Below are positions 53,318 through 62,863 of a DNA stretch of 64,000 nucleotides, in pieces. The notes under the pieces are model-generated. The model was not told where the DNA came from and made no database searches. It worked only from the letters and a program-made list of their open reading frames with translations. A program made the position numbers and the translations under genes. This DNA is from JAFGRU01 sp016934985 (GTDB lineage: Bacteria; Desulfobacterota; Desulfuromonadia; Desulfuromonadales; JAAYDE01), in NCBI GenBank assembly GCA_963665045.2, contig CAXXJQ010000006.1, positions 558,001 to 622,000 on the forward strand. The letters are read 5' to 3'. Within the stretch, counting starts at the first letter, position 1. Every line of letters begins with the position of its first letter.

Positions 53318-53519
53318 ACGGGGTTGCGTCCCCGGACGACGCCTTACTCTTTTTACTTGTCTAAAAAGAGTGAGCAGAAAAAGGACACCCCGTACCTTGC
53401 CTTTTGGGTTCCCTGCGCTCCAGAGCCATTTTGAGGACGGTCAGAATTCGCAAATACCGCTCAACTGCCCGTCTTTTTCTCAAAATGTCTCTTCCGCTAT
53501 GGCTGCGGTACAAGGGGAG
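53318..53519 (+). repeat. 200-bp intergenic repeat, copy 2 (right of thiamine region)
   Basis: GGGGTTGCGTCCCCGGACGA, the TTACTCTTTTTA-cttgtc-TAAAAAGAGT inverted repeat, GGACACCCCGTACCTTGCCT and GGCTGCGGTACAAGGGG follow in the same order and orientation as at 48672-48878, with scattered substitutions and one variable central block. Confidence 0.85.
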
Positions 53520-53767
53520 TTAGACCTAATACCTTACACCAAAAACAAAAAACTTTCGCTATGCGGCCCTTGGAATGGGCGATGCGAGGCATTGTACCGA
53601 TAAGCTGGATAATTACATTATTTTTTCCTACTTGCCATTCGATCTTCTTGGATTAAAATCTGTTAGAATATGCATTCTTACAGCAATAGATCGCAGAGAC
53701 GTTGAATCTTGGTCCCGGCAGGGAACTGGCCTGGCCATAAACCAACAAACCCATCCCGGAGAAACAT

Positions 53768-55537
53768 TTGGACATAGTCCTTACTCTGATAATTCTTGCT
53801 ATAGCCGTCATTCTGTTTGCGACAGAATGGATACGTATGGACCTGGTCAGCCTGATGGTACTTTTGGCTTTGGGGTTTACCGGCCTGGTTACCGTTGAGG
53901 AAGCCTTCTCGGGCTTCAGCAACCCAGCCGTAATCACGGTTGCCGCCATGTTCATCATCAGCATGAGCATTTCCAATTCCGGAGCTGTTCAGCATTTGGG
54001 CGAAAAAATCCTGACCGTTACCGGCAACAGCGAAACCCGTCTCACTATTGCTATCATGGGCATTGTCGCCCTTTTTTCCGCCTTTATTAACAATATAGGC
54101 GCTGTCGCCATTCTCCTTCCGGTGGTGGTCGGCATGGCCCAAAAAGCCGAACTGCCCCCGTCCAAACTCCTCATGCCCCTTGCTTTTGGTTCACTTCTCG
54201 GCGGTGTCTGTACCCTGATCGGAACCCCCCCTAACATCCTTATGAACGAGCTTCTTCATCAATACAGCGGGCAAAAGCTGCAGATGTTTGACTTTGCGCC
54301 CGTGGGTTTGATCGTTCTTGCTGCAGGTATCCTTTACATGGCCCTGGTTGGCCGTCGCTTTCTCCCCATCAGACGCTCCGGAACCCTGACCGAAACCTAT
54401 CAGGTCAAGGAATTTACTGCTGAAGTGGAGATCGAACCCGGCTCTCCCCTCGCCGGGACAACCCTGGCTCATGCGGGTTTTGAGGATTTCAGCCTCAAGG
54501 TCCGGGCCATCATGCACGGCGAGTTGAAAATTCCCATGCCGCGTGGAAATCACAAACTGCACGAAGGTGACATTCTCTTCCTGGCCGGGGAGCCGAAAAA
54601 CATCCTTCGCATCCGCAAAAAAAAGGGGCTTCAGCTCATTCCTGAAAAAGACAACCCCCTGCCACCTTTTGCCGATAAGGACGTCGCCGTTGTGGAAGCA
54701 GCCCTGACGCCAACCAACTATCTCGTCGGCAAAACCCTTCGAGAGGTTCGCTTCGCGGATGTTCATGGCCTGACGGTGTTGGCATTATGGCGAAGTGGTG
54801 AGCCGATGGTGAGAAAAGTGGACCATGTCCCCCTTAAATTCGGTGACGTCCTTCTCCTCCAAGGCTCCGAGGAAAAGATTCGCCATTTAGGATTGGAACA
54901 CGGCTTCCTTCTTATGGGCGGAGTGAAACAGATTTCCTACAATCCGCAAAAAGCACCCCTTGCCCTCGGCATTCTTATCAGCGTGGTACTGGTCACCGCT
55001 CTCGGCCTGTTTCCCATCATGCTCTCCGCAACCCTGGGCGCCCTCGCCATGATCCTCACCGGCTGCACCACCCCACAAGAGGCTTATGAAAACATCGACT
55101 GGTCAATCATTATTCTGATCGCAGGGACCTTGCCCCTCGGCCTGGCCATGGAGAAAAGCGGGGCCGCCAAATTGATAGCTGACCTGATTATCAACAAAGT
55201 CGGCCCCATGGGACCTTGGTTTGTCCTGGCCGCCATTTTTCTCATTACCTTCTGCTTTACTGAGGTCATGAGCCACGCCGCGGCAGCTGTCCTGATTGCA
55301 CCCATAGCTTTTAACACCGCTCAAAGTTTACACGTCAGCCCCAAACCTTTTTTTATTGCTGTGGCCATTGCCGCCTCATCCTGCTTCATGACCCCCATCA
55401 GCCATCAGAGCAATGCCCTGGTGATGGGACCTGGCGGCTATAAATTTTTTGACTACACCAAGGTAGGAACACCTTTGAATCTTCTTGTCTGGGTTCTGGC
55501 TACCCTCTTCATCCCCCTGTTTTTTCCTTTCAATTGA
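53768..55537 (+). CDS. SLC13/CitT-type permease with two TrkA-C domains
   Basis: The product is 589 residues from a TTG with GGAGA just upstream. About ten or more membrane helices lie in two halves (1-195 and 395-585). The first half has FSAFINNIGAVAILLPVVV and GGVCTLIGTPPNIL, and the second VLIAPIAFNTAQ and SCFMTPISHQSNALV, the paired Asn/Thr-Pro hairpins of divalent-anion:Na symporters. Between them are two TrkA-C (RCK_C) domains (EIEPGSPLAGTTLAHAG, LTPTNYLVGKTLREV). The likely substrate is sulfate or a dicarboxylate, not decidable from sequence. The 250 bases upstream hold no gene. Confidence 0.88.
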   Translation: MDIVLTLIILAIAVILFATEWIRMDLVSLMVLLALGFTGLVTVEEAFSGFSNPAVITVAAMFIISMSISNSGAVQHLGEKILTVTGNSETRLTIAIMGIVALFSAFINNIGAVAILLPVVVGMAQKAELPPSKLLMPLAFGSLLGGVCTLIGTPPNILMNELLHQYSGQKLQMFDFAPVGLIVLAAGILYMALVGRRFLPIRRSGTLTETYQVKEFTAEVEIEPGSPLAGTTLAHAGFEDFSLKVRAIMHGELKIPMPRGNHKLHEGDILFLAGEPKNILRIRKKKGLQLIPEKDNPLPPFADKDVAVVEAALTPTNYLVGKTLREVRFADVHGLTVLALWRSGEPMVRKVDHVPLKFGDVLLLQGSEEKIRHLGLEHGFLLMGGVKQISYNPQKAPLALGILISVVLVTALGLFPIMLSATLGALAMILTGCTTPQEAYENIDWSIIILIAGTLPLGLAMEKSGAAKLIADLIINKVGPMGPWFVLAAIFLITFCFTEVMSHAAAAVLIAPIAFNTAQSLHVSPKPFFIAVAIAASSCFMTPISHQSNALVMGPGGYKFFDYTKVGTPLNLLVWVLATLFIPLFFPFN

Positions 55538-55851
55538 ATTTATTGTGGCCTCTGAAAAAAAGGCCGCTTTTCCCCAACCTCGGGGCGGGTTATCAGGCCC
55601 ACAAGGCATTATATAAGAGCCTAATATCAAACCATTTTTTGCATTTCTTCATTATAGTGATAAATTTATATTAAAAACAGGGTCGGCTAGGGATTCTTGC
55701 GAGCTTTTTTAGGTTTTTTCGGACCGACATTGGCGGCATGGTCACAACTGTCTATCCATATGGCAAAAAACCGGAAAGGGCCATGGCATTTTCTAAGAGC
55801 AAAAGTTTCCAAGTCAAGTGAACCCTTCTTGGAGAAAAGAGTCGCTCCACC
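55538..55851. other. Non-coding spacer
   Basis: About 310 bases between the permease and the GGDEF gene. I see no gene, repeat of the window families or strong terminator. AT-rich sequence near 55640-55680 could hold the promoter of the GGDEF gene. Confidence 0.4.
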
Positions 55852-57558
55852 ATGATGGAAAAGGCTGATTATTGTTCTCTTGTTATGCGTGACCTGGGAG
55901 CCAGCATCGTCAATTCCCTGTCTCCTCACATTGCAATTCTGGATGAAAATGGTGAAGTTCTGGCTATCAACAATGCCTGGCGGGAGTTTTCCAAACTCAA
56001 TCCGCCTTCTCCTCATAATTTGACGGAAGGGGATAACTATCTGACCTCCTGCAAACTGCAACTCCCGGAAGCGAACCCCGAAGCTGAAGCCTTCTGTCAA
56101 GCATTTCAAGCCTTATGCAACAACGTCCTCCTGGAGTTTTCATTGGAATTTTCCTCCAACCTGCCGACCGGAACACGCTGGTTTCTGGGAAAGATGACCT
56201 CTTTCCCCAGCATGAATCGCAAACACATCGTTATTTCCCACGAAGACATCACAGAACTGAAACAGGCACAATCCGAAATTCACCATCTTGCCTACTTCGA
56301 CAGCCTGACCGGTTTACCGAACCGGATTCTTTTTCTAGACCGGCTGGAACAGGCTATTAATAAAGCCAAAAGGGAAGAGAACCTGGTCGCCCTGCTGTTT
56401 CTTGACCTTGACCGCTTTAAAATCATTAACGATACCCTGGGCCATACTGCTGGAGATCAGCTTTTACAGACAATATCCCAGCGTCTGAAAAGCCTGGTCA
56501 GAGGGTCGGACACTGTTGCCCGCATGGGGGGCGACGAATTTATGATCCTGCTCCCCGACTTGGACAATCCGGAAGACGCTGCTGTCATTGCCCGCAAGCT
56601 CCTCAAGATCATTCCCATGAAAACCAAAGTGCAGGATCAGGATATTTTCCCTTCTGCCAGCGTCGGCATCGCTCTCTACCCGAATGACGCCTGGGATGGA
56701 GACAGTCTGATCACATTTTCCGACATGGCCATGTATCACGCCAAGGAAAAAGGGAGAAATAATTTTCAGTTTTTTTCCAAAGATCTTAATGAGAAAACCA
56801 TGGCAAGAATGAAGCTGGAAAGTGAAATCCGGCGTGGGGTCCAGGAGAAGGAGTTTCTTTTATTTTACCAACCTTATTATGAAATTGAGTCGAGGAAGCT
56901 GTGCGGAGTCAAAGGACTTCTGCGGTGGAATCACCCGAAAAAGGGGATTATTCCCGCCAGCGATATCCTGCCGCTGCTGGAAGATAGCGGCGTTTGGGTC
57001 CCGCTGGTGGAATGGGCGTTAAAAGAAGCATGCTATCAGGTTAAGTCGTGGGAAAATAACGGCTGGAGAAACCCCCTGTTGTCTATGAATCTCACTGAAA
57101 AACAGCTCCAAAGCCCCAACACCCTGACCACTATCAGCCAGGTTCTCGAAAATACGGGTTTGGCACCATCCGCCCTTGAGCTGGAAATTGACGAACAGAT
57201 TTTTTTGACAAACCTGGAAGAAACTAGTCAAGTACTATATCAGCTGAAAAGCCAAGGCATTAAAATCGCCATTAACAATTTCGGTCTGACCTATTCTTCC
57301 TTGAGATACATTAAAAGACTTGGAGTTGACCGGCTCAAAATAGCACCATCCCTAATCCGCAACATTCCGGGAAACCAGGAAGATGCTGCCATAACGGAAG
57401 CCATCATCAATATGGGGAAAACTTTAAAGATAAAAGTTCTGGGCAAGGGAATTGAAAAGTCAAATCAGGTGGAATTTCTGAAAAACATAAATGTGATGAA
57501 ATTCAAGGGTTCCTCTACGATTACCCTGCTCCGGGGGAACAGGTTTTCAAAAAAATGA
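55852..57558 (+). CDS. PAS-GGDEF protein with degenerate EAL domain
   Basis: This 568-residue protein has a PAS-like N-terminus (about 15-140, PHIAILDENGEVLAINNAWREF). The GGDEF domain has the intact active site GGDEF at 226-230 and an inhibitory I-site RGSD at 217-220, spaced five residues before it. The C-terminal EAL domain has lost its key positions: EAL is KGL (364-366, VKGLLRW), DDFG is NNFG (475-478), KID is KIA (496-498) and the EGVE Glu is Lys (GKGIE, 531-535). It is predicted to make cyclic di-GMP but not degrade it. The EAL part may bind the nucleotide or a partner. Confidence 0.92.
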   Translation: MMEKADYCSLVMRDLGASIVNSLSPHIAILDENGEVLAINNAWREFSKLNPPSPHNLTEGDNYLTSCKLQLPEANPEAEAFCQAFQALCNNVLLEFSLEFSSNLPTGTRWFLGKMTSFPSMNRKHIVISHEDITELKQAQSEIHHLAYFDSLTGLPNRILFLDRLEQAINKAKREENLVALLFLDLDRFKIINDTLGHTAGDQLLQTISQRLKSLVRGSDTVARMGGDEFMILLPDLDNPEDAAVIARKLLKIIPMKTKVQDQDIFPSASVGIALYPNDAWDGDSLITFSDMAMYHAKEKGRNNFQFFSKDLNEKTMARMKLESEIRRGVQEKEFLLFYQPYYEIESRKLCGVKGLLRWNHPKKGIIPASDILPLLEDSGVWVPLVEWALKEACYQVKSWENNGWRNPLLSMNLTEKQLQSPNTLTTISQVLENTGLAPSALELEIDEQIFLTNLEETSQVLYQLKSQGIKIAINNFGLTYSSLRYIKRLGVDRLKIAPSLIRNIPGNQEDAAITEAIINMGKTLKIKVLGKGIEKSNQVEFLKNINVMKFKGSSTITLLRGNRFSKK

Positions 57559-57620
57559 GTGCCCATTTCAAATAAAAGGAACAACTCACCTCAACAATTG
57601 TTGTTAACTCCTCGCAAAAG

Positions 57621-59096
57621 CTATTGGGGCTCAACCCGTACAACCCGGGTACCCGCCAGGCGGTCATTCCATCCTCTGCGGTCAGGGTTGAATAAAATCA
57701 TCAGATAACCAAAACCCAGCAATAAAATAGACAAGAGTCCCCCTGTACTACGTAAAAATGCCTGAGAGAACATAAGCGGGAAACCTTTTTCGTCTTCCAC
57801 CCGGATGTTGAACAACATTTTCCCGGGCGTCTGTCCTGTCAAAAAATGGAATACGGTAAAATAACCAAAACATAGCGCAAAAAACAAAAAGAAATAGGGA
57901 ACTAAAAGCTCAATCAGCAGTGCCGCCTGGGTCGGAAACAAACCATGGCTTTCCTGAGAACCTAGGCCGACTTTTCCCAAAACCACAAAAGCCAGAAAAA
58001 TAACACTGAGAATGGAACTATCCGCCAGCCAGGCGCCAAGACGGGGAAATATCTGTGACTCTGCGGTAAGAGCTTCCTCCCCCGGATGAAGCTCTTCCTC
58101 ATCCGGTTGGTCCTCCATCAATTCCTGCTCTTCAGCTTCCGCCTCCGCCGAAAAAATGAATTCCGGCGTCGCTCCCGAAACCTGTGCCATCATTTCAACA
58201 GCACCAAATTCTTCTTCAGAGGGACTGCGCTCCTCTTCCCGGGAAAGCTCGTCCCCCCACTTGTCCTCTGGAGAACTGAAAGGTTCTTCCGACGCCATTT
58301 CGGGAAAGCTTTTCAGCTCTTCGCTGAGAAACCCCGCCTCTGGAAGGGTATCTTCGTCGGATCTTTCACTCGGTTTTTCGTCGATCTCCTGAACGGCCTC
58401 AAGCTTTTCCCCGCCGGAAGACAGATCATCCCTCAGCTCCTCAATCTCTGGAGACTTTTCGGGTTCCAGAAAGTCTGACTCCGAAACTTCGCAGACCTCG
58501 ACCTCTTTTGCAATATCGGCAACAGGAAGTTCAGGTTCCTGGTCTGCCCACTCCCCCTCATTGTTCAGGGTTTCAGTTTTTTTTTTCACATCTTCCGGGG
58601 AAGAGGGTGTTTCCTGTTGATCCTCAATAACCGGCAATTCCTCAGGCTTTTCAGGCCCCAGGAAATCCAGCTTGACCTCGCCGCTGTCTTCATATTCCTT
58701 GGAAAAATCGAAATCACCTGCATCAGCCTCCCAGCCTTGGAAATCATCTTTTTCGCTCAAAGGTTCATCAGCTTCTTGCTCAGGCTCAGAAACAGTTATA
58801 GCCTCCTCCTCCTCAGTCTCCTCGGGCTTCTGAAGTTCCTCAAGTTTTTCAGTATCCCAAAATTCCGGCTCCGGAATCTGAAATTCTTCCTCCTCTTTTT
58901 CAACTTCAAAGTCCCCAAACATAGACCCGAGATCATCGGAGCCCTTGTCACTGCTGCCAGGGGCATCAGAGTTGTCTCCCTGAGGTTGGCTCCCGAAAAT
59001 ACCGTATCGGGCCTTAAATTCTTTCAAATCCTGACCGCACTTTTGACACTGGTCCATGTGTTCAAAAGTGTGATAACCACATGTCGGACACCTCAT
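57621..59096 (-). CDS. Zinc-ribbon, acidic linker and RDD membrane domain protein
   Basis: This 491-residue protein has an N-terminal zinc ribbon (CPTC ... CQKC, residues 3-21). A very acidic, Glu/Ser/Pro-rich linker of about 310 residues follows and is probably disordered. The C-terminal RDD domain (about 345-491) has three hydrophobic segments, starts PRLGAWLADSSILS, and includes GQTPGKMLFNIRV and NPDRRGWNDRLAGTRVV. RDD proteins are membrane proteins of mostly unknown transport function. A cytoplasmic metal-binding head on an acidic stalk is the notable point. It is followed by rsmE and prmA in the same direction upstream. Confidence 0.85.
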   Translation of the reverse strand: MRCPTCGYHTFEHMDQCQKCGQDLKEFKARYGIFGSQPQGDNSDAPGSSDKGSDDLGSMFGDFEVEKEEEEFQIPEPEFWDTEKLEELQKPEETEEEEAITVSEPEQEADEPLSEKDDFQGWEADAGDFDFSKEYEDSGEVKLDFLGPEKPEELPVIEDQQETPSSPEDVKKKTETLNNEGEWADQEPELPVADIAKEVEVCEVSESDFLEPEKSPEIEELRDDLSSGGEKLEAVQEIDEKPSERSDEDTLPEAGFLSEELKSFPEMASEEPFSSPEDKWGDELSREEERSPSEEEFGAVEMMAQVSGATPEFIFSAEAEAEEQELMEDQPDEEELHPGEEALTAESQIFPRLGAWLADSSILSVIFLAFVVLGKVGLGSQESHGLFPTQAALLIELLVPYFFLFFALCFGYFTVFHFLTGQTPGKMLFNIRVEDEKGFPLMFSQAFLRSTGGLLSILLLGFGYLMILFNPDRRGWNDRLAGTRVVRVEPQ

Positions 59097-59227
59097 ATCA
59101 CCATTCCTTTATTGAAAAGTTTTTGTTGTTAGCCATGAATGACCAGCCACCGGCCATGATGAATTAAGCCCAATGCCGGCAGCGCGATCCATGCACTCCA
59201 CGATGCCGATATTTTGAACGGGTTAAA

Positions 59228-59975
59228 CTACCTGGCAGACAGAGCACTTCCCATATCACCAAAAAGATACTGGAAAACAACCGCCACCGCAAAACCCGCC
59301 GTTTCCGTACGAAGTATCCGAGGCCCGAGGCTGACCGCCTGAAAACCGGATTTTTCAAGAAACCTGATTTCGTCTTTCTCAAGCCCTCCTTCCGGGCCGA
59401 CAAAAACCGCGGCATCCAAAGGAGCCTGCCCGGAGAGAAGATCGACCAGAGGACGACTTTCCTCCTCCCAGCAAACCAGACGGAACTTCTCCCGGCAAGC
59501 TAGCAAAACCTCGGCCAAGTCTCCAGGTTCATTAACAATTGGCACCCAGGAGCGTCCGCATTGACGCGCCGCCTCTTCCACAATCCGCCGCCATCTCAGA
59601 AGCCGCGTCTTCTTTCGCTCGCCTTTAAGAACCGGAATGGTTCGTTTGGTTACGACCGGGGAAAACTCCCGCACCCCCATCTCCGTACCCTTCTGGAGAA
59701 TCCATTCCATTTTTTCCATTTTAGGCAAAGCCTGGATAAGGTGAAACGGAAAGGCGATATCCTCCTCGCGCCACTTTTCCAGAACCACTGCCTTGAGTTT
59801 TTTCGTACCGGAAGATTCAAGGCGGCACCGGCAGACAAGGCCCCGGCCATCCTGCAAAAGCACCTCCACCTCAGACTCCAGGCGAAGGACATTCTGTAAA
59901 TGGTGCAACACATCCCCGGTCAAAGGGATTTCCATATAATCAAAGTTTTGCGATGGTAAAAAAAAAACGGCGCAT
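59228..59975 (-). CDS. rsmE: 16S rRNA m3U1498 methyltransferase RsmE, apparent +1 shift
   Basis: The long frame encodes TGDVLHHLQNVLRLESEVEV, FHLIQALPKMEKMEWILQKGTEMG, VVTKRTIPV, VFVGPEGGLEKDEI and SLGPRILRTETAGFAV, which is RsmE with its knotted SPOUT end intact. The proper start MRRFF lies at ATG 59975, directly after the prmA stop (TGAATG). It is out of frame by one because the T-run after CG is ten long (59958-59967 as A10 on the plus strand); nine would join MRRFFLPSQNF. It methylates U1498 of 16S rRNA. Confidence 0.85.
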
Positions 59976-60900
59976 TCAGTCTTTTTTCCGAAAAGTGAAA
60001 CAGGCCCAGTCTTCCAGCCGGGAAATGGTGGCTGAAGTGAGAGGAAATGAAGAGAAACCCTTTTCAATCAAGGCCTCTTTTTCAATCAGAATCCCGGACA
60101 AAATCAACCACCCACCCTTTTTCAGGCACCTTATTAGGTCAGGCGCCAGACGGACATTTTCTTCCGCAAGGATATTAGCCAGAACAATGTCGCTTTGCTC
60201 ATCAATCTCTGAAAGAGGCCTGCCACTTATCCTGATCCTGTCTGTCAAGCCGTTTAAAGCGACGTTTCGGCGCGCCACCTCACAGGCGGTTTCATCCACA
60301 TCACACCCCAAAACCGTTTGAGCACCAAGGGCCGCCGCCGCCATAGCCAGGATACCGGACCCAGTGCCTACGTCAAGAACGCGCGCGGCAGAAATACCGT
60401 CCGCCAAAATCCGGTCCAAACTTTCCAGACAAAGGCGAGTTGTCGGGTGCGTCCCAGTTCCAAAGGCCATACCTGGATCGATATTTAAAATAATATCACC
60501 GGGCTCAACCCGGCTTTCTTCCCAAGTGGGTTTAAAAACCAGATGTTGACCAACCCGAAAGGAATGAAAATGCTGCTTCCAGTTCTCGGCCCAGGCCTCA
60601 TCCTTAACTTTCCGCGTTTCCAGTAAAACAGGCGCCTTGCCCCTGGACAAGGGACACCATCGCCTGCAGATGCCCCTCCAGTTCGACGCGCCAGCATTCC
60701 ACGTTTTCAGGCTCAGGAAAGTAAGCCTTGATATGGTAGTCGCGATCAGCCTCGAGTTCATAAGAAGGCGGGACAAAAGTGTCCAGATCTTTTTCCTCAA
60801 CAACGACTCCGCCACACCCCAAATCATTAAGGCAGGCACAAACAAGATCAACTCCCTCTGCGGGAATTTTCACTTCTATTTCAATCCAATTCTCAGTCAT
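59976..60900 (-). CDS. prmA: Ribosomal protein L11 methyltransferase PrmA, apparent +1 shift
   Basis: The N-terminal part (60604-60900, MTENWIEIEVKIPAEGVDLV ... VSLVQGQ) and C-terminal part (from GKAPVLLETRKVKDEAWAENWK) lie in different frames. Removing one C from the C4 run at 60640-60643 (minus-strand GGGG) joins them as VQGKAPVLLETRK, giving 307 residues, normal for PrmA. SAM-binding VLDVGTGSGILAMAAAALGA, INIDPGMAFGTGTHPTTRLCLE and DIVLANILAEE are intact. It trimethylates ribosomal protein L11. The stop abuts the rsmE ATG. Confidence 0.85.
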
Positions 60901-61255
60901 ATGGCTATTTTACGCCAGCATCGAACAAAAGCAATCAATTTTCCAAAGTGTCTGTCGAGCTTGAAAGATATAAGCAAGTTCACAATTAGTGGGTAGCGGA
61001 TTTTTACCAAGGTGAAAGCGACAAGCAGGAGATTATTTCAAAAATTTTTGGATTTTGTGGCTCAATTGCTTTTATACTATTGCCCCCTTCCTAAACAGGA
61101 CCGGATTTTTACTCATGAAATTTCGCTAAGTAAAAAAAATTGCAGATTTTTTTTGGATTTAATGATAATTATTAGCCCATTTTCATTGCCAATGGTTGCA
61201 GTCTCTCCACAGGTTGATAGAATATTTTTGTAATTAAAATATACTAAATCCCATT
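60901..61255. other. Divergent non-coding spacer
   Basis: This stretch lies between prmA (minus) and the PEP synthase regulator (plus). No gene or repeat is seen. The last 60 bases are AT-rich (TTGATAGAATATTTTTGTAA) and suit a promoter for the regulator gene; spacing of -35 and -10 candidates is not ideal. Confidence 0.4.
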
Positions 61256-62062
61256 ATGACGACAAAACAGTATGTTTACCTTCTTTCGGATGCTACCGGC
61301 GATACCGTTGAAAAGATAGTTGATGCCGCCCTTACGCAGTTTCCGAAAGGAACGGTTTTAATAAAACGCGTAGGAAATGTTAGAACCAGGGAAAGAATTT
61401 TCAATACCTTGGAAGAGGTTGAAAAACTGCGCGGCCTGGTTGTTTATACAACAGTCAACCAGGAATTTGCTCTTTTAATTCACGAAGAATGCGAAGCCCG
61501 GGGCATACCCAGTATTGATATGCTGACGCCTTTGCTGATGAAGCTTTCCAGCTGCGTTGGATCACCGCCCAAGGAAATGCCCGGCCTCTTTCACGGCATC
61601 AACGAAAAATATTTTCAACGTATTGAGGCGGTTGAGTTTTCTGTCCAGCACGACGACGGCCAGGAACTGCGAAGTCTCCACTTCGCCGATATCGTACTGG
61701 CAGGGGTGTCCAGAACCAGTAAAACGCCACTTTCCATGTACCTTGCCCATAGCGGTTGGAAAGTTGCGAATGTCCCCATTGTCATGGGTGTAGAACCACC
61801 CAGGGAATTGTTTGAGGTCAATCCAAAAAGGGTAGTTGGCCTTATTATCGATCCACAGCGTTTGACGGAATTGAGAATAGCCCGGCTAAAATATCTCAAT
61901 CAAAGTATAAAAACCGCTTATGCAGATTTTGATCAGGTCGTTGATGAAATTTATCATGCAAAAGCTTTATATAGGCAAAACAATTGGATTATTGTCAATG
62001 TTTCAGGAAAAGCCGTAGAGGAAACTGCAAATGAAATTTTGGTTAAACTATCACTTAAATAA
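61256..62062 (+). CDS. PEP synthase/PPDK regulatory kinase-phosphorylase (DUF299)
   Basis: This 268-residue protein has VYLLSDATGDTVEKIVDAALTQF at the start and the P-loop ADIVLAGVSRTSKTPLSMYLA at about 144-164. VPIVMGVEPPRELFEV and VVGLIIDPQRLTELRIARL follow, and IIVNVSGKAVEETANEI ends it. It is the bifunctional ADP-dependent kinase and Pi-dependent pyrophosphorylase that switches phosphoenolpyruvate synthase or pyruvate phosphate dikinase on and off by threonine phosphorylation. Which target applies here cannot be told; neither enzyme is in the window. Confidence 0.94.
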   Translation: MTTKQYVYLLSDATGDTVEKIVDAALTQFPKGTVLIKRVGNVRTRERIFNTLEEVEKLRGLVVYTTVNQEFALLIHEECEARGIPSIDMLTPLLMKLSSCVGSPPKEMPGLFHGINEKYFQRIEAVEFSVQHDDGQELRSLHFADIVLAGVSRTSKTPLSMYLAHSGWKVANVPIVMGVEPPRELFEVNPKRVVGLIIDPQRLTELRIARLKYLNQSIKTAYADFDQVVDEIYHAKALYRQNNWIIVNVSGKAVEETANEILVKLSLK

Positions 62063-62101
62063 TAACTTTCAAGCCCTTCAACCCAAAAGGAGTCCACTGC
62101 T

Positions 62102-62716
62102 ATGCGTATTTTATTAATCGAAAAGGATAGCAAAGGAGCTGCTGAAATCAAAAAAGGACTTGAAGATATGAATTTTGAGGTCGATATCGCATCAGAAAAC
62201 GATAAGATATTTTCTGCGGCCTTAGATTCATCTTTTGATTTAATTTTAATTTCTTCCATGGTCCCTGCTCATGGGGAAGTTGAATTATTTCAAGCCCTTC
62301 TTCAAAAAGATATCCATACACCAGTCCTTTGTTTTACTGAGACCAGCCCCGAAGCCATCTTTGATCTCATTGGTAAATTTAAGACAGCCTTTACCTCTGG
62401 GGAAAGCAACCGCGGAGCCAAAATTCAATTCGGCCCCTTGGTTCTCGATCCTGTAAGTCATAAGGTGTGGCGGAATCAGAAAGAGATCAACCTGACACCC
62501 AAAGAATATACCTTGCTGGAATATTTTATCCGCCATCCAAACCAGATTCTGACTCGAACCATGATTGCCAACCACGTATGGAATCAGAATTTCGACTTTT
62601 TTACCAACGTCATTGATGTTTACATCAATTATCTGCGTCGAAAGCTGGATCAGGGCTACAAAACCAAGCTCATTCATACCGTACGTGGTAAAGGATATAT
62701 CCTCAAAGAGGTTTAA
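62102..62716 (+). CDS. OmpR-type response regulator lacking the phosphoacceptor Asp
   Basis: This 204-residue protein has a receiver-like domain of about 100 residues (MRILLIEKDSKGAAEIKKGL) followed by an OmpR/PhoB winged helix (FGPLVLDPVSHKVWR ... LTPKEYTLLEYFIRHPNQIL ... VIDVYINYLRRKLD ... IHTVRGKGYILKEV). At the phosphorylation site the usual LD.MMP reads DLILISSMVP, with Ser51 for Asp. The domain is about 20 residues short. It is probably a phosphorylation-independent DNA-binding regulator. No histidine kinase is adjacent. Confidence 0.9.
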   Translation: MRILLIEKDSKGAAEIKKGLEDMNFEVDIASENDKIFSAALDSSFDLILISSMVPAHGEVELFQALLQKDIHTPVLCFTETSPEAIFDLIGKFKTAFTSGESNRGAKIQFGPLVLDPVSHKVWRNQKEINLTPKEYTLLEYFIRHPNQILTRTMIANHVWNQNFDFFTNVIDVYINYLRRKLDQGYKTKLIHTVRGKGYILKEV

Positions 62717-62863
62717 TCGTTAATCCGGCATTGCCGTCTTTTTGGCTGAATCCCTCCTGGGCGTTTGCCATCAGGCTTGATGTCGACCGATTTTGGAAAG
62801 ACTTCTGTTATAATTTCTCGGGCAGGGGTCTTTTTTTTGTCGTTCTTTTTTTAGGAGGCGGAA

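Noticed and set aside
50572..55324. Several long minus-strand frames opposite thiG, thiH, thiE and the permease
   Set aside because: They mirror GC-rich coding sequence on the plus strand and have no family motifs.
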